Shown here in pieces: positions 59,790 through 64,000 of a stretch of 64,000 nucleotides of DNA (the first letter of the stretch is position 1; the number at the start of each line of letters is the position of its first letter). A program made the translations under genes and the position numbers. The notes below the pieces were generated by a model that ran no database searches, was not told where the DNA came from, and saw only the letters and a program-made list of their open reading frames with translations. Source of the stretch: Nocardia aurea (lineage in GTDB: Bacteria > Actinomycetota > Actinomycetes > Mycobacteriales > Mycobacteriaceae); NCBI RefSeq assembly GCF_003123685.1, contig NZ_QCYJ01000005.1:558001-622000 (forward strand). The letters are read 5' to 3'.

Positions 59790-60905
59790 ATGTTCGGGCT
59801 GCTCACCCCCTGTGCGCACGGCGCGCACAAATACGGCATCGACCCGTCGCAGTGGCGCGCGCACATGTGCGGGCTGTGCGTCGGTCTGCGTGACGGACAC
59901 GGTCAGCTAGCGCGCACCGCGACCAATACCGACGCGATGGTGCTCAGCATGCTCACCGAGACCCAGCTCGGCGGTCCGGTCGCTCGCACCGAGGCCGGGC
60001 CGTGCGCGTTGCGCGGGATGCGTCGCGCGAGTGTCGCCGCCGCCGACTCGCCCGGTGTCCGCTTGGCCTCGACCGCGTCATTGCTGTTGGGTGCGGCCAA
60101 GATTCGTGATCACGTCGACGATCGTGACGGTTCCCCACTGCTGCGCCGTCCGATGGCGAAGGTGTCGGGGCGGTGGGCCGACGGAGCGCGGGCCCAGGCC
60201 GCGCTGATCTACCTCGACGTGGAACCGCTTGTCGCCGCGATCAATTCCCAGGGCGCGCTGGAAGCACGCGCGGGAGCGACGGATTCGCGGCCGATATCCC
60301 TCGACGAGTTGACCGCCCCGACCCAACTGTGCGCGGCCGAATTCTTCGCCCACACCGCCGTACTCGCCGACCGCGCCGCGAATGTCGAGCCGTTGCGCGA
60401 GGCAGGCCGCAATTTCGGGCGCATCGCCCACCTCGCGGATGCCGTCGAGGATCTGGAAGACGATCTCGCCCACGAGCGCTTCAACCCGCTCGCCGCGACG
60501 GCGACCGGCGTCGACGACGCCTACGACCTGCTGCGCCGATCCGATACGGCCCTGCGGGAAGCCGTTACCGAAGTCGGACTCGATCGCGAGCCGACGGTGC
60601 GGTGGATGCTGCTCGATCCGCTGTCGAGCCTGCTCACCGGAATGGGCCGCGACCTCGGAATCCTCGCTCCCTCCGCGCACTATCCGCAGTACCCGGACCA
60701 GTACCCGCCGCAGAATCCCAACGATCCGAATCGGCGCAGGCGCAGGCCGAATCTGCTCGAGGGCATCGGCAAATTCCTCGTGCAGTATCCGACCGGCTAC
60801 GCCTGCGTCGCCGACCACGACCGGCCGTGCAGCGGGCGCAGGAAGAAAGCCTGGATCAAGCGCATGGACTGCTGCGACTGCGGCGACTGTTGCTGCGACT
60901 GCTGA
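59790..60905 (+). CDS. DUF5685 family protein, paralogue 1
   Basis: A 371-residue protein beginning MFGLLTPCAHGAHKYGIDPSQWRAHMCGLCVGLRDGHGQLAR; the MFG start and the C-G-L-C motif are the hallmark of DUF5685. Aspartate-rich helical motifs follow, AKIRDHVDDRDG (about residue 110) and HLADAVEDLEDDLAHERFNPL (about 215), reminiscent of all-helical isoprenoid-synthase folds. The C-terminus has a Pro/Asn/Arg linker, a GYACVADHDRPCSGRRKKAW segment and a Cys-rich tail with seven Cys in the last twelve residues. Function is unknown. The start is ATG 59790. The next gene is a tandem paralogue. In M. tuberculosis other genes lie here. Confidence 0.8.
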   Translation: MFGLLTPCAHGAHKYGIDPSQWRAHMCGLCVGLRDGHGQLARTATNTDAMVLSMLTETQLGGPVARTEAGPCALRGMRRASVAAADSPGVRLASTASLLLGAAKIRDHVDDRDGSPLLRRPMAKVSGRWADGARAQAALIYLDVEPLVAAINSQGALEARAGATDSRPISLDELTAPTQLCAAEFFAHTAVLADRAANVEPLREAGRNFGRIAHLADAVEDLEDDLAHERFNPLAATATGVDDAYDLLRRSDTALREAVTEVGLDREPTVRWMLLDPLSSLLTGMGRDLGILAPSAHYPQYPDQYPPQNPNDPNRRRRRPNLLEGIGKFLVQYPTGYACVADHDRPCSGRRKKAWIKRMDCCDCGDCCCDC

Positions 60906-61027
60906 GTCGCCGCGGCCCACGCGCGGGAACCATCCGGTTCGCCTCGCGGGCGAACGGCTGCCAGGATGCTGTGGATCGACAGGAAGGATCGGCCGTCGCG
61001 TGTCGGCCGGGGGAGGAATGGGGCGGA

Positions 61028-62251
61028 GTGTTCGGAATGCTGCGACCGTGTTCGCACGGTGCGGAGAAATACGGTATCGACGCGTCGCAGTGGCGCGCGC
61101 ACATGTGCGGGCTGTGCCTGGGGCTGCGTGACGGGCACGGTCAACTGGCGCGTACCGCGACCAATACCGACGCGATAGTGCTGAGCGTGCTGACCGAGGC
61201 ACAGCTCGCGGGTCCGATGGCGCGCACCACCGCGGGCCCCTGCGCGCTGCGCGGCATGCGACGCGCGGAGGTGGCGCCCGCCGACGCGCCGGGCGTGCTG
61301 CTGGCCGCCACCGCCTCGCTGCTGTTGGGTTCGGCCAAGATCCGCGATCACGTCGATGATCGTGACGGTTCGGTGCTCACCCGTCGTCCGATGGCGAAGG
61401 TGTCGCACCGCTGGGCCGATCGCGCGCGCGGTCAGGCCGAGCGGATCGGGCTCGATATCGAACCGCTCGTCGGCGCGATCGCGGGGCAGGCCGATCTCGA
61501 ACATCGGGCGGCCGGTACGCACCGCACTGTCGAGACGAGCCTGTCCGAGGCCGGGCGCGGACCGTCGATCTCGCTCGACGAACTCACCGGCCCGACTCAA
61601 CTGTGCGCGGCCGAATTCTTCGCTCACACCGCCGTTCTCGCGGGTCGCACGGAGAATGTCGACCCATTGCGCGAGGCGGGCAGGCATTTCGGGCGCATCG
61701 CCCACCTCGCCGACGCCGTCGAGGATTTCGACGACGACCGGGCGCGCGGCCGGTTCAACCCGCTTGCCGTTACCGGTACGACGATGCCGCAGGCCTACGA
61801 CCTGCTGCGGGAATCGGAATCGGCGCTGCGCGCGGCCGTCGCCGAGGCACAATTGGCGGATACGCCGACGGTGCGCTGGATCCTGCTCGATCCATTGCAT
61901 TCGCTGCTGCGCCGACTGCGCCGCGGTATCGGGGAGCCGATCGCGCACGCGTGCACTACTTCCGCACAGCATGTGGCACGCCGTGCGGACGCGCCGCACG
62001 CGCATCGTGGCGGGACCGGTCATCGTCCCCCGACGCGGCGTCCCGATCTCGGCACCGGCATCGCCATCGTCCTCGGTGTCTACTGCACCGGCTGGGCCTG
62101 CTGCGCCGAGCACACCAGCCCTTGCACCGGCGAGCGCAAAGATGCCTGGGCCAGCAATTGCGATTGCGGTGAATGCTGTGATTGCAGCAGCTGTTGTGAC
62201 TGCGGCGATTGCTGTGATTGCGACGGTTGTGGTTGCTGCTGCGACTGCTGA
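61028..62251 (+). CDS. DUF5685 family protein, paralogue 2, with long Cys-rich tail
   Basis: A 407-residue paralogue, about 122 bases after the first. It shows the same N-terminus (FGMLRPCSHGAEKYGIDASQWRAHMCGLC), the same two Asp-rich motifs (AKIRDHVDDRDG, HLADAVEDFDDDRARGRFNPL) and GWACCAEHTSPCTGERKDAW near the end. The tail is longer: about 16 Cys in the last 31 residues, mostly repeats of C-C-D-C, interspersed with Gly, Asp and Glu. That composition suggests metal binding. It may be a sensor, enzyme or metal-handling partner of the first copy. Start GTG 61028 has only a GGCGGA-type site. The gene ends before a bidirectional terminator. Confidence 0.8.
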   Translation: MFGMLRPCSHGAEKYGIDASQWRAHMCGLCLGLRDGHGQLARTATNTDAIVLSVLTEAQLAGPMARTTAGPCALRGMRRAEVAPADAPGVLLAATASLLLGSAKIRDHVDDRDGSVLTRRPMAKVSHRWADRARGQAERIGLDIEPLVGAIAGQADLEHRAAGTHRTVETSLSEAGRGPSISLDELTGPTQLCAAEFFAHTAVLAGRTENVDPLREAGRHFGRIAHLADAVEDFDDDRARGRFNPLAVTGTTMPQAYDLLRESESALRAAVAEAQLADTPTVRWILLDPLHSLLRRLRRGIGEPIAHACTTSAQHVARRADAPHAHRGGTGHRPPTRRPDLGTGIAIVLGVYCTGWACCAEHTSPCTGERKDAWASNCDCGECCDCSSCCDCGDCCDCDGCGCCCDC

Positions 62252-62338
62252 CCTGGTCGGCGCGGTGCTCGAAGCATCCGGCTCGCCCGGTCGTCGTCGG
62301 AGCGCCGAATCGGTGCGCGTATCGATTGCCCGTGAAGA

Positions 62339-62378
62339 CGAGAAGCCCTCGAACCGTTCAGGATTCGAGGGCTTCTCG
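62339..62378. terminator. 15-bp hairpin between the DUF5685 and htdX genes
   Basis: CGAGAAGCCCTCGAA pairs perfectly with TTCGAGGGCTTCTCG around a 10-base loop. Flanking genes converge, so it is bidirectional. Confidence 0.85.
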
Positions 62379-62389
62379 GATGCGGGAGA

Positions 62390-63253
62390 TCAGCGCAGGG
62401 TCGCCGTCAGATGCGGGTACCCCTTCTTCGGATGTTTCAGTGCGAGATCCCAGCCGCCCGCGACCTGGTCCGCGTACATGTTCACCGTCGACGGCAGCAG
62501 GATCGGCTTCCCGAATTTCACCGTGTAGGTGGACTTCTCGGGGATCCGGCCCTCGATCGAGCCGAGTATCGCGGCGGCCGACCACATTCCGTGCGCGATC
62601 GGCTTCGGGAACCCGAAAGCCTTGGCGCCCAACGCCGAGGTGTGGATCGGATTGTGATCACCGGAGGCCGCGGCGTACCGGTTGATCATCTTCTGATCCA
62701 CCCGCAGCGCGCGCAGCGGTGGCGGTGGCACCTCGTCCGGCTTCGGTTCGGGTTTGGGTCCGCCCGACAGCGAGGTCTTCTGCTGGTGCAGGAACGTGGT
62801 CACTTGACGCCACACCTGTTCCCGGCCGACCTTCACCTCGGTGATCGCGTCGACCAGCAGGCCCTTGGGGTGTTCGCGCAGATTCTCGATATGGGTTTCG
62901 AAATCCAGCGGTTCGGCCACCGAGATCTCGCGTGCGCGCTCGATCGTGTTCTCCGCGTGCACCGCGCCCACCGCGACGAACGGGAAATCGCGAGCGACAA
63001 CCAGTTGCATCGCCAGCGGGAAGCTCAGCACGAACGGGTAGGTCAGCGGAAGCGAATCGCCGAAACGCAGCCCGGTGGCCCGGCAGTACGCGGCCAGATG
63101 GTCCGGGTCGACCCGGAAACCCTCCAGTCGCACCACGCGATCCGGTAGCGACGCGCGGCGCTGGGACAGCAGCGGCACCGCGCCGAGTGCGGCCTTGACG
63201 AAGAGTTTGCTGTTCTTCGGCGGCTCGGTGAGCGAGATCCTCTGCGTCATCAT
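62390..63253 (-). CDS. htdX: MaoC-like (3R)-hydroxyacyl-thioester dehydratase (HtdX)
   Basis: A 287-residue double-hotdog protein, (3R)-hydroxyacyl-ACP/CoA dehydratase of fatty acid or mycolate metabolism. The C-terminal hotdog carries the catalytic signature [40 protein letters not shown] (Asp-x4-His and His); the N-terminal half has degenerate hotdog strands. It matches Rv0241c. Its ATG overlaps the fabG4 stop by four bases (ATGA), so the two enzymes of consecutive reactions are translated together. The start ATGATG is at 63253. Confidence 0.93.
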   Translation of the reverse strand: MMTQRISLTEPPKNSKLFVKAALGAVPLLSQRRASLPDRVVRLEGFRVDPDHLAAYCRATGLRFGDSLPLTYPFVLSFPLAMQLVVARDFPFVAVGAVHAENTIERAREISVAEPLDFETHIENLREHPKGLLVDAITEVKVGREQVWRQVTTFLHQQKTSLSGGPKPEPKPDEVPPPPLRALRVDQKMINRYAAASGDHNPIHTSALGAKAFGFPKPIAHGMWSAAAILGSIEGRIPEKSTYTVKFGKPILLPSTVNMYADQVAGGWDLALKHPKKGYPHLTATLR

Positions 63254-64000
63254 GCCCCGATCAGGCTCTGCCCGCAGACCCGAACGACATTGCCGCTCAC
63301 CGCGTTCGACGCCGGTCCGGCGAAGTAGGCGATGGTCTCGGCGACGTCGACGGTCTGGCCGCCCTGCAACAGCGAGCTCATCAGCCGACCCGCCTCGCGG
63401 GTGGCGAGCGGGATGGCGGCGGTCATCGCGGTCTCGATGAAACCGGGAGCGACGGCGTTGATGGTGATGCCCTTCTCCGCCAGCTTCGGCGCTTCGGCGT
63501 CGACCATGCCGATGACGCCCGCCTTGGACGCGCCGTAGTTGGTCTGGCCGCGATTGCCCGCGATACCCGCGATGGAGGACACGTCGATCACGCGCCCGCC
63601 TTCCTTGAGCACGCCGCGGGCGACCAGGCCTTCGGTGATGCGGTGCGGCGCGGCCAGATTCACGTTGATGACCGAATTCCAGCGGGCCTCGTCCATATTG
63701 GCCAACAGTTTGTCGCGGGTGATGCCCGCGTTGTGCACGATGATGTCGATGCCGCCGAACCGCTCGGTGGCGAAATCGGCCAGTTTCTCGGCGGCGTCGG
63801 GGGCGGTGACGTCGAGCGCGAGCGCGGTGCCGCCGACCTTGTTCGCCGTCTGCGACAGCGCCTCGCCCGCGGCCGGGATATCGGCGACGATGACGGTGGC
63901 GCCGTCACGGGCGAAAACCTCCGCGATGGTCGCGCCGATACCGCGCGCCGCGCCGGTGACGACGGCGACCTTGCCCGCCAGCGGCTTGTCCCAGTCGGCG
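63250..64000 (-). CDS. 3-oxoacyl-ACP/CoA reductase FabG4-like (partial, continues past the window)
   Basis: The C-terminal 249 residues of an SDR reductase whose start lies beyond the right edge; in M. tuberculosis (Rv0242c) this protein is about 450 residues with an extra N-terminal domain. Visible are [25 protein letters not shown] (cofactor loop), [14 protein letters not shown], the catalytic Ser ([13 protein letters not shown]), Tyr and Lys (TNYGASKAG), and [19 protein letters not shown]. It reduces beta-ketoacyl thioesters. It precedes htdX with a four-base overlap in the same operon. Confidence 0.93.
   Translation of the reverse strand, partial: ADWDKPLAGKVAVVTGAARGIGATIAEVFARDGATVIVADIPAAGEALSQTANKVGGTALALDVTAPDAAEKLADFATERFGGIDIIVHNAGITRDKLLANMDEARWNSVINVNLAAPHRITEGLVARGVLKEGGRVIDVSSIAGIAGNRGQTNYGASKAGVIGMVDAEAPKLAEKGITINAVAPGFIETAMTAAIPLATREAGRLMSSLLQGGQTVDVAETIAYFAGPASNAVSGNVVRVCGQSLIGA

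Noticed and set aside
1..64000. tRNA, rRNA, insertion sequence, prophage or plasmid origin
   Set aside because: No acceptor-stem/loop pattern, transposase motif, integrase or replication protein was recognised by eye on either strand.

Overview
This window is a stretch of chromosome from a high-GC, mycolic-acid-containing actinobacterium, most likely Nocardia or a close relative such as Rhodococcus. Three things point there. Codon third positions are strongly G/C. There is a set of mycolate and arabinan envelope genes: an MmpL3-type trehalose monomycolate exporter, a TmaT-like acyltransferase, an LmcA-like DUF3068 protein, an AftD arabinosyltransferase, and an htdX-fabG4 pair. The gene order also follows, with insertions, what I remember of the Mycobacterium tuberculosis Rv0204c-Rv0242c interval. 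No rRNA, tRNA, CRISPR array, prophage or insertion sequence was recognised; one truncated gene (Uma2 family) is present.

Layout. 0-12 kb is accessory metabolism and regulation: a secreted S33-type hydrolase, glycerate kinase, an HxlR regulator divergent from an imine-reductase-like enzyme, a Ddn-like deazaflavin oxidoreductase behind a triple operator, AroQ, a lipoprotein that looks like a penicillin-binding protein without its catalytic motifs, a DUF1707 protein, an EthD protein, and an F420-type oxidoreductase divergent from a TetR gene. 11.6-15 kb is an operon of AI-2E transporter, MacS-type histidine kinase and NarL-type regulator. 15-20.2 kb holds a membrane nucleotide cyclase, an LPG-synthase-like membrane protein, a DUF3054 protein, an XRE/TPR regulator and a small partner gene. 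20-35 kb is the conserved block: DUF2339 protein, MmpL3, NYN protein, TrmB, a lipase and SDR insertion, a pair of degenerate GTPase-like genes (Rv0209/Rv0210 position) and GTP-dependent PEP carboxykinase.

35-43.6 kb contains an HD protein, a secreted lipase divergent from a GlxA regulator, an aldehyde dehydrogenase with KstR-like sites upstream, a methyltransferase and a GT4 glycosyltransferase. 43.7-59.7 kb continues with a polytopic membrane protein, a VOC protein with a divergent HxlR regulator, a flippase-like protein, LmcA-like and TmaT-like proteins, a DinB protein, AftD with its small DUF2613 neighbour, isochorismate synthase, a universal stress protein, the LpqI-like glycosidase and a TetR regulator. 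The far right end has a tandem pair of DUF5685 paralogues with cysteine-rich tails, then htdX and a partial fabG4.

Functionally the window is dominated by cell-envelope assembly: TMM acetylation and export, lipoglycan and arabinan elongation, peptidoglycan turnover and fatty acyl reduction. Redox and lipid-catabolic genes with their own local regulators are interspersed. The least explained parts are the two DUF5685 genes, the paired degenerate GTPase-like genes, the pseudo-transpeptidase lipoprotein, and several well-formed operators.
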